Shown piece by piece: positions 44,802 to 59,152 of a stretch of DNA of 64,000 nucleotides (its first letter is position 1; every line of letters starts with the position of its first letter). The notes beneath the pieces were generated by a model. The model made no database searches. It had not been told where the DNA came from and saw only the letters and a list, made by a program, of their open reading frames with translations. The DNA is from Oxyruncus cristatus (lineage: Eukaryota; Chordata; Aves; Passeriformes; Cotingidae), in NCBI GenBank assembly GCA_013399855.1, contig VXAY01006792.1, positions 186,001 to 250,000 of the forward strand. The letters run 5' to 3'. Both the position numbers and the translations under genes were made by a program.

Positions 44802-47800
44802 CTTATCTGCCTTGGTGGAAGACAATTTTGCTTTGCAGGAAGTTGTACAGGTGGATCTTTTCCATTAGGAGAAGGACTCATCTTGAAAATTAAGAAGAAA
44901 ATTATGTACCCTTATTTGGAGATACACACAGCAGCTCTTTCTAATATCCCACTGTAATTAGTAAAGATGCACAACGTGATTCATCTGCATTAGCACAGGT
45001 GTTTTAACCTGCCAGATGCCATGGAGCATCAGACATCTGCCAAGTGAAGTGGGCAAGTAATCCTCAGGGAAACCTGGAACCTCTGGCATAGCCCCCTCCA
45101 GAAAAGGGCTACTGGCCTAGACAGCACTGACAGCTACACTTGGATCTGAGTCTCCAAAAGCAGGTTAATTCACTTCAACAACCTACAGCACCTGGTACCA
45201 CAGTCAGGAGAAAGGTTGGAATTGCTTGCTGGTAAAAGCTGGCAATAGGGTATGGATAGCTTAGGAGAGTAAATCCCATAAACTGAACTTTTCACAAAAA
45301 TATAAATGCTCAAAAATCCCTATTTTTTACATGCTCCTCTTTGATTTCTTTGACTCCAGAGTGAAGGAAATGTTAGGTATTTTTTAAAAATCCCTAATCT
45401 CCTACAGTTTCTTCCCATCGTCTCTTTTCAGCACAGTTAACCTCACTCCCTTCTTTTCTGTTGTTGTTCTGGCTATGTCCTATAACCTGTGTGATGTTGC
45501 TAAAGCACTTCAGAGAAGCTTATCAAAAACCCCTGAGTGTGATTGCAAATTCTAGGAAAAACAAAAAGAGAAAAAACAATACTGGGAAAATGGCCCTTGA
45601 GGAGAGATAAACTCTGACTTCACTGGGTAGGGCAAGGGATAGCTGAGGATCAAATGCAATTAATGGGTAGTTTGAAGCAGTTTCTACAGTTCGACACAGC
45701 TTTCTTTCTCTTTCTGAGCCTGCAGGTCCAAATATGTCAATATTTCAACATTTCCTTTGTCACTGTTCAAAATAATTAATTTAAAGGAAAGAAGTACTTG
45801 GAAAAAAAAAAAGCTGATGGTGGTTAGGAACCTCGAAAAGGGCTTTAATAGATGCAACTCCACAGTTATACGGTCTGTTTCTGGTTTTTATTCTGAGGTT
45901 TTAGTTTTAACTCTCACAACATAGAATTTTCTGGTAAAAGGCAGTCAAAGTGTATGTTTGCTCATGGGATGGAAGATTGGTATTGGTAACAGCTGGTATG
46001 TTTTTGTATTATGGTTCTCCACATTATCAGTACTATTGTACCCAAACATACATATATATATATATATATATGTACATCAGATCGAGGTTTGGGCCATAGG
46101 AACTCTTTCAATAGAGCCTCTCATTTTGGCATAGGTCTATCTATTCCAAATTCCTCAGGATGCTTTTATAAAATGAAATTTAAAATGTTTTTTTTCATTG
46201 CTTTTGGAAAGAATTGACTCTGGCAAACTGCCACACGCTTCACAGGGTGCAGGATTTCTCCCTTATCGTCTGTGCAGCACTTTGGGCTCTCACAAAGTGA
46301 AAGATCCATTACTATTTTGATGTAAAACTGGGTTATCACGTTGGAGTTTCTTCCTCCAGCTGGAAAAAACGGTGCCACAGTCAGCACAAAAATACAACTT
46401 GAGAGCAGTGAGGGTGGCACTTTTAACTATATTCCATGCGGGTCTCTCAAGCCACTTTACAGGTCTCCAGAACAGCTGTTCTTGCTTCTCACTAAGAGTG
46501 CAGCAGTAATGAGAGGTGAGGATTTGTCCTATGGAAAATGGGTGGTGAAGCAAGGCTGGAGACTAGGCTATCACAAGGCCCATTCTGTTCCTTACCCTTG
46601 GGGTTTCCCCCTTATTTTGTATCACAATATCCACAAACAGAAAGACATCCTCTCTGCGATAATACTTTGGCTACTGATAAGCAATTTTATCTGTGTTTCT
46701 CATTATGGCAACCTAAAGCCTTTAATGAGGTAGTAAGAAATAAACCCATTTCCTCCTACTCACAGTGTTGGGGTTTGCTTTGTGAGCCCAAAGAAAAGTT
46801 CAACCTAGTATTTTATATAAAGTTTAATATACACAACTGCCCTGAGTTCATAAAGTAAAAAACTAGAACCATTTCAAAAACGTGAAAAATATACATTCAA
46901 TTAGAGGTGGATCACGATGATTTATTTATGCAGCAGTGTTGAGAGTGTATGTGTTGGAGAATATCGCAGTACAGTTCGTCCTACTGCTAGAGGTGAATCT
47001 GAGTCACCGTGCTTGGAACTCAGAGTGAACTTTCCCAGAATTTAGGAGGAAGCCTTTAGATCTCACCAGGGAGCTTTAACTTCAGTTTGTAAAGCTGATT
47101 TTGTTGGTGTTTGTTTGTTGGGGGTTTTTTTAATAAGTCTGCTACCTGGAAATGCCATCGGCTTTTGTCCATGCTGTCTCCTACGGGGGTATCCAGCTGG
47201 TGCAGTAATGCTTCTCCTTCTTCTTTGTCCTTTTGCACCAGACAAGGATGGAAGACTATGGAAGAGGCTGTTTGCCCCAAGTAGAGAAGGCTTGAGTCTG
47301 TGTCACTTCTCCCGCTGCACGGACCTTTAGCACAGAGGACCTGTAAGGCCTTCTCACCATCCTGGTCTTTGCTGCTGGCAGTGATCCTACAAGCTGTGGA
47401 TCAAGAGTGAATTTATCTCTTCTGCAACAACAGCCCAGGCATTCACACCCTCTCATCAGACTCCTCCAGCTAAGCCAAACACATCCCTGTCTGCAGATAC
47501 AGACTTGGCTGTCTGGTGTATTCTCCAACCACCCTGTCTTCTCGGAGTGAAGCCATTTCACCATCTCCCATTTTTCCAGCTTGGAGTGTGCAACCTATTC
47601 ATTTCAAAGACACCTTGAAATGGTATCTGCTGATAGCAGCAGTATCTGAATTTGCAATCTCAGCTACCTAAGCGCAGAGGAAAAATGCCTACCCAGTAAA
47701 TAATCTATTTAACTAAACCCAACCATGATATGCACAATAAAGACGGGTTGTTGGAAGTTTCTCTGTAAAACTTACACGCTGCCATAACTTCAGGCTAAAC

Positions 47801-50800
47801 AAGTCTGAACCAAGAAGTGTTTCGTCCCAAGGCTGTATATTTAATGGGAAGCTGATGCTTATTTTCCATGGGAAACTAATTTTTCCAGAGGACAGTTTCG
47901 GCTTGGCAGCTCAGCACAGTGCTGCTGTGACAAGCTGCTCTTTTAGCAGCACTGACAGGTTTTTTTGAGAAATATTTATTTTTTCTGCTAAGTCATGGGG
48001 CCGGTGACAGGTACACTGTGGAATGAAACAGAAGGCATGGAAGCACACAAGAGAACATGGAAGTTGGAGCACAGCCTTTTTCACTGACACAGCCAGAGAG
48101 GACATAGGTTGAAGCCGCATTTGCGCAGCTCAGTGAAAAGACAATAACTTTGGTGTAGTCCAAGTTTGCTGACCAAATTAAAGATCCTGAATGGAACATT
48201 TTGTGCCAGGTAGACTCAGAAGTTATGGGGTTTTTTGTTTTTAGGGTTTTTTTGCCAATATGTAAGATATAAATGATCTTGCTTGATCCAGACCTGCATT
48301 TTTCAGGCTAAAAATATATAAATCAAGTGAAAAATACCTTCCACCTCCAATTCTGACCTTTGGGAGAAAGAAAAGTTTAATGCCAGTGAAAACAAGTGTC
48401 TGTTTAACTTTTAGCTGAGCTGACACTTTTGAAGTCTAAATGCATCTCAAAATAAAGAATTAAGATGAAGCCGATTCAAAAGACTGAAAGGCACAGTCCC
48501 CCAAATCTTCTGGAACTAGTGTCTTTCAAAGTGTCTTATTCTTGCAGGTGTGAAGTGAGAAATCTTAGCTTGAACAGACTCAAAGCAATGTCTAATAAAA
48601 TGGGTTTCTCAGGTGAATCAGGGTATAAACATCTCATTGTGCATTCACTGGTATTTTGATTCCTGCTCCCTCAGTTTCCCCACATACCATGAGACCTCAG
48701 CCAGTGCCAGCTGCAGTGATGCTCTCTGGGAAACAATGTCGAGAAATAACTTTGTGACTGCACATCCCAGAGGACCTTTTTTGAAGATACCTTCCAAGTA
48801 ATGGATATGGGTCACTGAGAGATGCCCAGAACAAACAGAAAAAGGGCACTAAGTGCACCCAGTCATAAGGATCAGCTTCAGAATATCAGGTCATCCCAAA
48901 CCCCTTCCCATAATGTCAGTGACTTGAATCATTAGTCTCCTCCAAAATTCCTTTTCATGGATGGAAACTGGCATATACTTTCTCCTTCTTGCTTTTGTTG
49001 CTGAATACAGCCAATTCATCCACAAAATTCTCTGTGGGCATAATAAACTAATTACATCCAATGTAATGCTTTCCTCATGCACTGCAGATTATTTCAGCAG
49101 TGAAAAAGTTTACGCATAACCACAAATCCTAAGGGAACAGAATTCAAGAGATACCCAATGATCATGAACCTCTAGAAGCTGATCTGGATTTTGAGTTACT
49201 GGCTTGTAAGTACACTGTTCCATGAAAAAAAGGAAACTTTCAAAAACTTCATGTGAATGAATACTTATAAAAACTCCTCTCTAGTCTTCTAATCATAATT
49301 TTATGTAAATTTATAGCAGTTTTGCAAAAACAATTCATTGCCAAAATAGGTGGCCACTTGAATTTAAGACTGTACAGCCTGTGAGGGCTGACAATTTTAA
49401 CACGTAAAGAATTGTTTGTGTCCAGCAGTAGCTGGCAAATTGGTTCATACCACACTGTATTGAATTCATATGGCCAGGGATGTAGAGTTAGGTGAAATTC
49501 AGTTTATTCAAGAAGTAGCATTACTGACTTTGCTTGTTAAATTTCAGTCTTATTCCTTTAAAGAGCATCTCATTTTTGCTGACTAGACATGTGACTATAC
49601 TGGTAGACACACTTGTAAGCACAGATGAGTGGTTTGACATCTTGTGTACCCTCTCACATTTTGCAGCTGTGCTCTTCACCCCAGAGTATTCCTTTTTTTC
49701 TCCCATTCTCTTTCCTTTTTCCTGCTAAAAAACAAGCATTTGTGTTGTTGCTTATCCTGGTTAAGCCAGGAATAACCTCATATACAGCTTTGCAAAAAGA
49801 TTTGTTCTGGTTTCTCCACTTTTCATTTGAATCCCCAATGAATTCTGCAAACTGCCTCCCAAGAGCTAAGATAGTGAAATAGCTCTAGGCAAGCAGGAGT
49901 TGTGAAGGCAGGTAAAACACCCCAAAGAAACATGGTTAATGCTCTTTATAGAAGAGGTTGGGTCTTCCTACATGCACATGGTTTCCTTCTCCTTCAGGGG
50001 ACAACGTGGATCGAACCCCGAAGCTCAATGTGTTATTGAACCGTGAGGGAAAAGAGAAGCAATGAAGGTCATTGCAATGGGCAATGACATGATGGAAGGT
50101 CTGAAGATCTGCTCTTGAAACCTTCTTACACTCTTCCTAAAGAGACATCAATGAGTTCACTGATGACACCTGGGGAAAACTACTGAAAACCAGATGAACC
50201 ACAACAACCCAGGGCCATCAATGCATAAGACAGATGAGAGGGAATTGCTCTCCCTCCAAGCATGCTGGATTGCTGCCTTCCTCGTGTCTGACCTCACACT
50301 GGACACCTGCACAGCAGGGAAGCAATGCACTATCATGGCAGTTACCTTGATTCAGCCAGGGATAAGCAGTGCTGTGCTAACCCAAATCACAGGGCAGGTC
50401 AAGTTTGTTTTTTTTTTCACTGAAATGTAATGTAGGAACAATGATGTCCTTCTGAAATACTGCTTGATTTAAAGATCATCTCTTCTTTACTTGAGCTTGG
50501 ATGTAAAGCTGGCCTGAACAACTTGATAAACAACTTCAAATAGCAATTGCAATTTCATAATTAAAGTGCATGTCATCAGGGCATGAAAAAAAGAGACTGA
50601 AAGCTCTTCACCCTTAGATATGTTGTATGCTGAATTGTATACACAAAAGTGCATTTTTTTAATAACTTTTTTCCAAGTCTCCATCCTACTTTCATTCCCA
50701 AATAATTTTTCTAAGTGACATATTTAATGTGTAATAATACATGTGGACTTTCTTATGAATCTAAGCCAGGATGCAGGATGCCTTCATCTGGTTTCCTCCC

Positions 50801-53800
50801 CAAACTGCCTTAAAGCCCAATAAATCTGTGACTATTTCCTCCCTGAAGCCTCAGAGGATATAGAATTACTTCACAATTCCTCGAGCCTGGAGCTCTCAGC
50901 ACGGCTGATGGAAAGCCAAGATCAGAATGGAGTTGCTGTAATTGGGAAGTGAAACATAAATAGTCCCCTGGAAAGGAGTAAAGAGTGAGGACAAAAGCAA
51001 GACCCATTTGGAACTACAGCACGATGGTTATCAGACATCACAGTGAAATGTGTGTTTGCCTCAACAAACTGTTAATACAGTAGCAACTGTCATATGGTTC
51101 CAGTCATAACCCATCATTAACAAAAATTCTGTAACAGCACTTGATGACTTGATGTAGTCGTGGGCCAATGCAGTTTGGTTTTGTCATTGTACAATCTGCA
51201 GTTTCTTACTTTTCCTGGGAAGGGATAAATTACGTTTCAGCTTTAATTTTATGTATTGTCGTTTGATAAAGAGCCACTTACACTCCACACATTGCTGTTT
51301 TACTGCATGATCCATGTCATATTAAGCTCTGTCTCTGGCATAACTTTTATTGAGCATTAGGTTACCACTGGCTTTGAAGTACAATTTCGTAGGTTCAGTC
51401 TAAAGGAAGCAAGGAACTGCTCTGGCCACTGCCCATGTTTGTACAGGTCTGTGACTGCAATGCACAGTGCAGTGTGAGAAGCTTCAGTTTCCAACACTGA
51501 AAGAACATTGCACTCCCCCAGACCTTTCTAACAATGCAGAAATAAAAACAGTGTGTTTGGCCACTCTCTCGTTTGTGTTCACATGAGAATCAAAGTGCAT
51601 TTGCATAAATCCAATGTCTGTGCAAAACCACCTGCTCCTGCTCACCCATGCAGGGAATTTCCAAGGGCAGAGGCTGTTACTTGTAGGTTGTTCTGTGCAT
51701 AGCAAAAGAGATGGAGCTCAGGCAAAGTGTTTAGCAAAAGCTCCCATATATGTGCTGTAATGGTCCAGGTTTTTTACAGCTTATTGACCTGTATTTGTTT
51801 GGAGACAGACTATTAGCAGGATTTTGAGAAAAGAAGGTTTTTGTGATATGTTAAACAGATTGATACTACTGGCTCATGTCAGAGAGAAATCAAGATGATC
51901 TTTCTTTACCGAGATTGAAAAATGTGATAGAGGTGATTAGGGAGATATTTGATGTTGCAGAAATGAAGGTAATAACTCCATCAATATCAGAACTTTATCC
52001 CAGGACTCCACCATCCCTGAATACCCTGATCTGCTAATCAGATCTATGGTTAGATCTGTGGCTATGTCACATTAGGGTCTTTCCAGGCATTTCAAGACCT
52101 CGTTGCATACCAGACAGTGCTGCACAGATACCCTGCATCCCACTGTCCCACGCCCCACCTCTGCAGCTCTTCCTTCTAAACAGAAGGAAGGAAAAGCACT
52201 CAGTTTGAGAGTTTCCCTATGAAAATCACAGCCTTATAGATTCAAAGCAGGGTCTGTAGGCATATCACTGTGGTTTAATGATCCCTCTCCTTTCTGCTGT
52301 ATGCTTATAGCTTTACAGAAGCTAAACCATTAAAATACGTGTTTCTTTCACAGCATGGACACTTGGCTGTAAGCATTACTTAAAGGACACGGGTAAACAC
52401 AGCAAAAGATGTCCCAGCAGGAGGGAAGTGATTGTGGGGACAGTATGTTCTGACAGCAATTCAAAATTTCCAGTGTGTTACAGAGTGGGTAGTGGCAGAT
52501 AATGAGTTGTTTTATTTAAATAGCCAGCAGGTTTCAGCCCAGCGAACAATGGAGTCTGCTCCTACAGTGTTGCTGTACACATGCAGGGAACTTCATTTGG
52601 TCAAGTCAATAAAGACAGGAAAAAGGCAGATAACATCTCTGAGAGGGGCACCAGCCTGAGAGATTGGCCTTGACTCTCCTTTTGCCCACAGCAGAGAAAG
52701 TCACTTAAGGTGAGCAGCAGTACTACACAGCAAAGCTGGAAAGCGGCAAGGCAAGTCTGGGCTTTTCCAGCCTCAGGGTAGTTCTTATTTTTCATTTAAA
52801 CACCTGTGAGGTTCTCAGTCCAAGATCCATAGCCGTGATGGCTCATGGGAGGGAGACAGGACACGGAAATTGGAAAGGGCAGTGAAACACCCACACCCTA
52901 ATGGAGACTCAGCCCTTGGCTGTGCAGGGATACCAAACAGGGCACAGCACCAGATGGACAAGAAGAGGCATTCCTGGGAAAGGAAGGGACTATTCTGTTT
53001 AAAATAGACCCTTTTTTTTTTTTTTTTTTACTATGTCCTTATTTTTCCATTGATCACACCTTTCCTTTCTCTCCATCTCTGTCTTCAGCCTTCAGTCTCA
53101 CATCTCCATCTGGCAGCCCTCTGGGCAGCCCACAGTTTCTGCCCACACTCTTCTCTGCCTTCTTGAAGCAGATCCCAGCATCAGTTGCTCTGCCCAAACC
53201 ATAGGCAAGTGTGCCCTGCAGTTCCCCCGAGCTTGAGCTTTGATTCCTGGCACCCCTTTGGCATCAGCACCGGACAAGTGTTCCATGGACTTTAAACCTC
53301 CTCTATGAGGAATGGGAATTTGGAAGAGGATCACTTTATCCATTGATGACTCTTTTAGGACCTTGGAAAAAGCAGGAACACTGGTGGACACAGAAGTACT
53401 TTTTCAGGTCTTCAGGAAACTGAACAGAACACTCCAAAACTAAGCAGAGACTGGGAGCAGTTTCTGTATTCTTCAATCCAGTTTAGCTTAATTATACTTA
53501 ACAAGGAAAGGGTTTGAGAAAAAAAGGGTGGTTAGTAACTGTAGTCTTTAGCCAGTGAGGTAGAAGGTTCACAAGCCCTTATGAGATCGACAAGATCACC
53601 TGTGAAACCAAGAGAATAATCTGGAGAAGGATTGTAGGGAGAAGTGAAGTCTCCACTGCTGTGGAATTTGTGATTTTCAGTATTCAGTGGAGTAGTTAAT
53701 GTAGTTTACATAAACGAACTCCCATATTTGTTACATTTGCTCACAGCAGTATCACAACCCTACCTGTTGTCTAGGAAGATGTTATATAGGGCAAATGTTA

Positions 53801-56800
53801 TATGTGGCAAATCATTTCCAATCATTTGATTGACCTCCAACTGAAAAACATTACTTGAGGAAGACAATAAACCATTCTCCACGTCTCCCCTGGGACAAGA
53901 AAAGGAGGGCTGACCCTGCAGGAAGAAAGATTCCAGTTAGGTATTATGAGAAAGGCCAGTGGCTGAGTTTGGCAAATCATGCAGTGCCAATCACAGGAGA
54001 TTTTCAAAAAGACATTAGAGAAATCTCTCGAAAAGGTTGGCCAGGTCTAACTGATCTTGCCTTGGGGCGGGGAAAGATGAAATGCCTTCTAAAGCTATCT
54101 TGCAACCTTGCTTTGCACTTTTCCACCTGCAAAATATTTCCCGACAACTGTGATGTCTTCCTTATTTTCCCTCAAGAAGCTGTTGGGAAGCTGTCTGTCC
54201 ACTCAGCAGAAACCTTGCCATTCAAACCCCTTGAACACATGAGCTGGCTGCCATCCATTTTGACTAAGACTCTCAAAGAGGAGATGGGTAACTCGAAGTC
54301 CGATGAAATTACCAGCCAATAATGGCCTTCTTGGATGTGGGGAGCGCGCTCCTCTACTTGAGGAACGTTCATGTATTTCACATACACCACCAAAAAAGCT
54401 GCCCGAGGGGAACAATTATGATGCCTGTGATTGGGTGATGTTTATGATCAGTGATGACTGGGGTAGTTCTCAGAGCAGCAAACCCAAGATGAAAGATTTC
54501 ATATCATATTACCAACCTCCCAACCCAAGTGCACCAACAACATTAGCAGAAACCCTTTGGAAACTCATAGAATTCAATTATTTTGGCTAAATTACCACAT
54601 CCATGGCAAATTACAGACTGTCTATTGGAAAATATCTCCTCTCAGTCCTGCCATTTTTTGTTCTTCAGTTTTGTGTATGTTCCCAGCATTTTTCCCTCCT
54701 GGCAAAGGCCCAGTGTTTTTTGGGAAGGACTAAAGATAGGCTTTTGCTCCACAGAACACTATTTAGTGGTTGGACAAGGTTGCAATTAGACAGTGTGGTC
54801 TTCGATTCCACTGCAGACCTGTGATATCAAGCTTTCAGCATGACCTACAGTATTAGATCCAGATCTGAGGCTTGCCAGGCCTGAGCAGTGCAGAAAATCT
54901 GACTGCTGTTTAGAGGGGAGTGATAGGAGGGCTGTGTGGTTGCAGACTGTCAAAAGCTGCATCTTATCTGGAGTGTCTTCAAGGGGGTTTCAGAGCAACG
55001 CGGGGTTTCACTGACTTTAAACTCCTGATGGACAGGAGAACCCATTTCTGCTCATACATGCACAAGGAGACCAGAGAGAGAAGTCTGAAAGTGAAGATTA
55101 TACTTTGCTCAAAGCAAGGACGCTCCGTCTAGAGGCACCAGCTTGAGCCTCATAAACTCTGCGTGTGTGTTAGCCCAGCAGCCAGCAACCCTCCCTCAGC
55201 CAGAAATTGGGGGAGTTCAAAACTCTCCAACCTTTTCAAACAGTTTAGAGAGACTAGAGATGAAACCAGGATTTCCCCCACAAATTTTGACCGGAGATTT
55301 AAGTATCCGCTCATTTCCTCGTTACTCCCTGCGCATTTGAGAATTGATTTTTGTGTTTCGTTCCGCAATTCTTTCATGCTCGACAGGCAAAAGGGAGGTC
55401 ACTCAAAACATGTGCTCACCGTGATACACATCCCACAGCAAATGTTTCACAGTCTGGAGAAGTGACTGGTAGCTCACATTTAGAAACCATCAACCTTCTT
55501 GGGCAAAACAGGGACATCTCAGAGTACGTGCCGTCCCACTAACTGAAGACCTCTGGTGTCTGTGCTGGGAGTTATCTTGTGCCTCGTGGGCAGCGGGCAA
55601 GCACATCTCTCCCAGTACTGTGTTGTCTAATCATTTCCCAGCTTTGGATGTGTTTATCATCACATCAGCTCTCTGATACGGGATTAGAGGTGAGAAATTG
55701 AAGCACAAAGCCTCAGGTCAGGTTTTGAAAAGCTTATGAGTGGATAGACACCTTGTTTCCATTTTAAAAATCCAGTCACTCTAAAATGACACAAGAAGAC
55801 CATGATAGAGCAGGGATTACTGCTCCCAAACCCCTCTCTAAAAGGCACAACACTACTTCTGCCTTTTAAAGGCTTTTTCATCATTTAAATTTAGGCCCTT
55901 TGAGGCTCTAAAAGGAAATTACAGTCCTAGACCTACAAACATCTACAAAATCATATAAATATTTCTGAACCAAATGACACCCATAATCAAATTAAAAGGA
56001 GCTTTCTAATATTATAGCTAAAGTTTCCTTAGCACACATGTCACTATGATATGTGTCTCTCACTGCATATGGAGAGGTCTGGAGAGGGAAAAAAGAGAAT
56101 ATAGTGAAAACCAGACAAATTAAACAAGACCCACAGAATTATTTTGGTAGTATTTAAACTCAATTATGTTACATAATGAGACTGCTCCATTTCTTTCCCT
56201 TTTTTTTTTTTTTTTTCACAGATGTAACAGGGTTTTCTAAAACTTGGATTCTCTATAAGTCATCATAGCTGCCTTTAACAACACTACCCCATGTAAAACA
56301 GGCAAAAACAAAAAAAAAAGAATTAAACAAAGTTATTAAGAAAGGTAGACTTTTTAATCCATAATCTGTGCAGGCTGTATTATTTCTTGGTGGCTATGGG
56401 CTAGTCTGAAAGCATACAGAAGGGATGAATGACCTCTATAGAAAAGTTTTGGTTCAATCAGTTCAGCTTTCAAAGCCAGATGAAATCCGAAAAAGTTTCA
56501 TTTACCTCAGGGAATTTGTGAGGAGAGAGATTCTCACCAAAGACAGCGATTTTACATTAACCTTTAGGTCAGACTGACGTTGCATTATTAGCATTATTTA
56601 ATTAACGAAATTCATGCTTTGAAACTTTAAATATTTGCAAATTCATCCCCTATAATGACTTTCATTCATTATTATTTATCTAGGGCTGGAGTCAGCCTGT
56701 AGCAGCTCTTATTTCCCGCCACAGGAACAGCTGGGGTAGACAAGCCAGTCACTTTCTTTAGGTGTTTAAATGGGAGCAGAGCTCCTCCAGAAATCTGGCT

Positions 56801-58536
56801 CCAATTATGAGCACGACGTGCTTTGAAAATCTGACCCTCGTGTTCAGAGTCGGCGAGACATTTCACAAACAAGCCTGATGATAATGCACAGTCATACAGG
56901 CAAAGCTCTCATGGCGCAGACACAGCCCAGGCTTGGAGCTCTGCCAAGGCAGGGACGCTGGTGCTCAGGATCACACCTCTCCATGCCACCAGCCAGGGTG
57001 TGTTAGCAGGGCTCAGCAGTGCAGGCGCAGCCCCAGGGAGCAGCCAGCCAAGGGCCCCCAGCTGACCATCAGATCTACGTCAATTTGCCACCAAAAAATG
57101 CTCAGCAGTGAAAACCTCAGGATTGTGTGGGGAGAAAAATGGGCATTCACTTTAGCTGCTAATTATTTTTTTAAAAAATCAAAACATTTTACTTAACATG
57201 TTAAGGAAATGAATTTTTTTCCTGATTCTTCTGCCATCTTTTTTTTTTTTTTTTCAGTTTCCCATTATCATTTTGAAAAAACACACTTAAACTATGCCAT
57301 TTAACTTAAAGAATTTTTGTTTTGTGTTTGTCATTGGCTGCTCTACCTTCGTCGTCAGCCCTCTGGATGGCCTGAAGGAAAACCCTTCGTGTCTTTCCAG
57401 CTCTGTTCTTTTGATGGTTGAAGTGGAAAGTGATGTTGACACGCTTGGTAAGTGCTTGGGGATTAAAATGCTCACACTCCTGACAGATGGAGGGAGTCTA
57501 CATGTTTGTACACAGAAGCTAATAAAACTTTCAGTACTGCACCCCACCACCTTGTACCTGCAACATTTGGGAAAATGTCCACTGATGTTTTTTAAAGCAG
57601 TGTTTCTCATACCAAACTATCTACCTGCCAAGCCTTCATGGCCACAAGGAAGTAAGTGAAACGTGCATGACACCAGCGTCAGGAAATTAATCTGAATAAT
57701 GACATCTCACAAATGCTGTTCTAAGCATCAAGGTCAAAAATCACCATTTTACCATCCCTTCTCTCCCTCCCTTCCTCCTGTAGCAGGGCCCCATGGCAAA
57801 TCTGGAGATGGGTTTCATCGTCCTTCCCGGTATGAGTGTGACCAGGTTCTAGGGAGAACAAGAGAAGGGGGGCAGAAGGCTTGGCTCATCACTGTGCCAC
57901 AAGACAGGGGCAAAAGCAGTGCCAGGAGGGGGTGCTGAGTTTTGCAAGGACTCAGTGTGAGTAATGACCATTAAATGTGGTGGCAAATGCAGCTGATATC
58001 GCGCCACGTGCACTTGCTCTGGAAAAGCCACTTTTCTCCTGTGGGTTTTAATAAAGGACTCCAAGAGTAGGCACCCCAGAGGTGGGACTGCACTTGCTCC
58101 TGCCAGTGCCAGAGCTACGAGGGAAGCCTGTGTGGATGTGCACCTACACGCACCAGTCCTGCCTCCAGATGCCAGTGTGGGCACAGACTCTGGTGGTCCT
58201 TGGTGTGTGGGCTGTCCCTGCACCCATCCTTGCCATCCTGCCTCCGGGGTCCTCCAGTCTGTCTTTAAGAGCCGGCAGTGCTGGCATTTCAGTGGAAAGT
58301 ACAAGAAACCCTCTAGTGGACACTTACAGGGAGTAGGTTTGGGCTTCAAAGTGTGACTATTTTTATTGCTTTTTCTATTTTATGCTAGTCTGATCCCTCT
58401 AGGGAGGCACTTGAATCCTTTTTGTGTGTGTGGTTTTTTTTCTTTCTTTCAGCCACAACTCAAACCAATACCCTGAGCTGGGGACAGATACTTGTCTCAC
58501 CAGGGTTGGAGCCTGTGCCATAAGTAGTGAAGGCCA
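44802..58536. other. Non-genic unique sequence
   Basis: About 13.7 kb with no CR1 copy and no supportable gene. Contents are an (AT)n microsatellite at 46052-46071, poly(T) runs at 53012-53029, 56200-56216 and 57239-57254, a possible ancient repeat trace near 55690-55730, and an acceptor/donor-flanked open segment at 57359-57447 (see findings). The longer frames (53855-54322 plus, 155 codons; 57849-58349 minus, 166 codons) have no recognisable domain. Confidence 0.55.
46052..46071. repeat. (AT)n microsatellite
   Basis: Ten uninterrupted AT units flanked by CATACAT and TGTACAT, giving a self-complementary tract likely to vary in length between individuals. Confidence 0.92.
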
Positions 58537-59022
58537 AGAATCATAGAATCATTTAGGTTGGAAAGGAACTCATCATTGAGTCCAACCATTCACTGAGCAC
58601 CACCACATTCACCACTAAACTATGCCCCCAAAATGTCCCATCAACACACCTTTTGAACACTTCCCTGGGAAGGCCGTTCCATTCTTTCAGTGAAGAAATT
58701 TTTCCTAATATCCAATCTAAATCTCCCCTGATGCAACTTGAGTCCATTCCCTCTTTTCCTCTCACTTGTTATGTGGGAGAAGAAACTGACCCCCACCTCA
58801 TTAAAACCTCTTTTCAGGTAGTTGTAGAGAGTGAGAAGGTCTCCCCTGAACCTCTTTTTTTCCAGGCTAAGCACCCCCAGCTCCCTCAGCTGCTCCTTAC
58901 CAGACTTTTGCACCAGAGCCTCCCCAGCTTTGTTGTCCTTCTCTGGGCATGTTACAGCACCTCAATGTCCTTCTTGTCATGTGGGGCCCAACACTGAACA
59001 TAGGATTTGAGGTGTGCCCTCA
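58537..59022 (-). mobile_element. CR1 LINE, 5'-truncated 3' fragment
   Basis: The plus strand begins AGAATCATAGAATCATTTAGG-TTGGAAAGGAACTCATC and continues through the CR1 3' blocks. On the minus strand these read [51 protein letters not shown] and [18 protein letters not shown], and further in the region corresponding to KKDIEVL. Similarity ends near 59020. Several frameshifts and one short internal loss near the 3' end show it is inactive. Confidence 0.92.
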
Positions 59023-59093
59023 AGAGGTGGCCAATATCCAGGTGGCAACGCTGTGCTTGCAGAGACCTGGTCTGCTATATAGTAAGTGAAAAC

Positions 59094-59152
59094 TAAATAG
59101 TGGATTTTTAGAGGTACTCAGGCATGTAACTACATAAGTGCCTAAGATTTCC
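59094..59152. repeat. Possible ancient repeat remnant
   Basis: AGTGGATTTTTAGAGGTACTCAGGCA followed by ACATAAGTGCCTAAGAT resembles the sauropsid repeat in which AGTGGCCTGATTTTCAGAGGTGCTGA-type sequence precedes a GTGCCTAA motif. It is decayed and short, and lies just past the CR1 copy. Confidence 0.3.

Noticed and set aside
48222..48255. TTTTAGGGTTTTTTT resembling telomeric repeat
   Set aside because: Only one TTAGGG-like unit within a T-rich stretch; no tandem array.
49990..50045. Possible tRNA: GGATCGAACCCC looks like an inverted B box
   Set aside because: The T-arm stem does not pair, no A box lies at the proper distance, and no cloverleaf can be drawn.
53855..54322. 155-codon plus-strand open frame
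   Set aside because: No family or motif recognised and no flanking gene context. One frame of this size is expected by chance in 64 kb.
57849..58349. 166-codon minus-strand frame rich in Pro, Gly and Ala
   Set aside because: Composition follows local GC content. The opposite strand is also open (58082-58356), and there is no domain.
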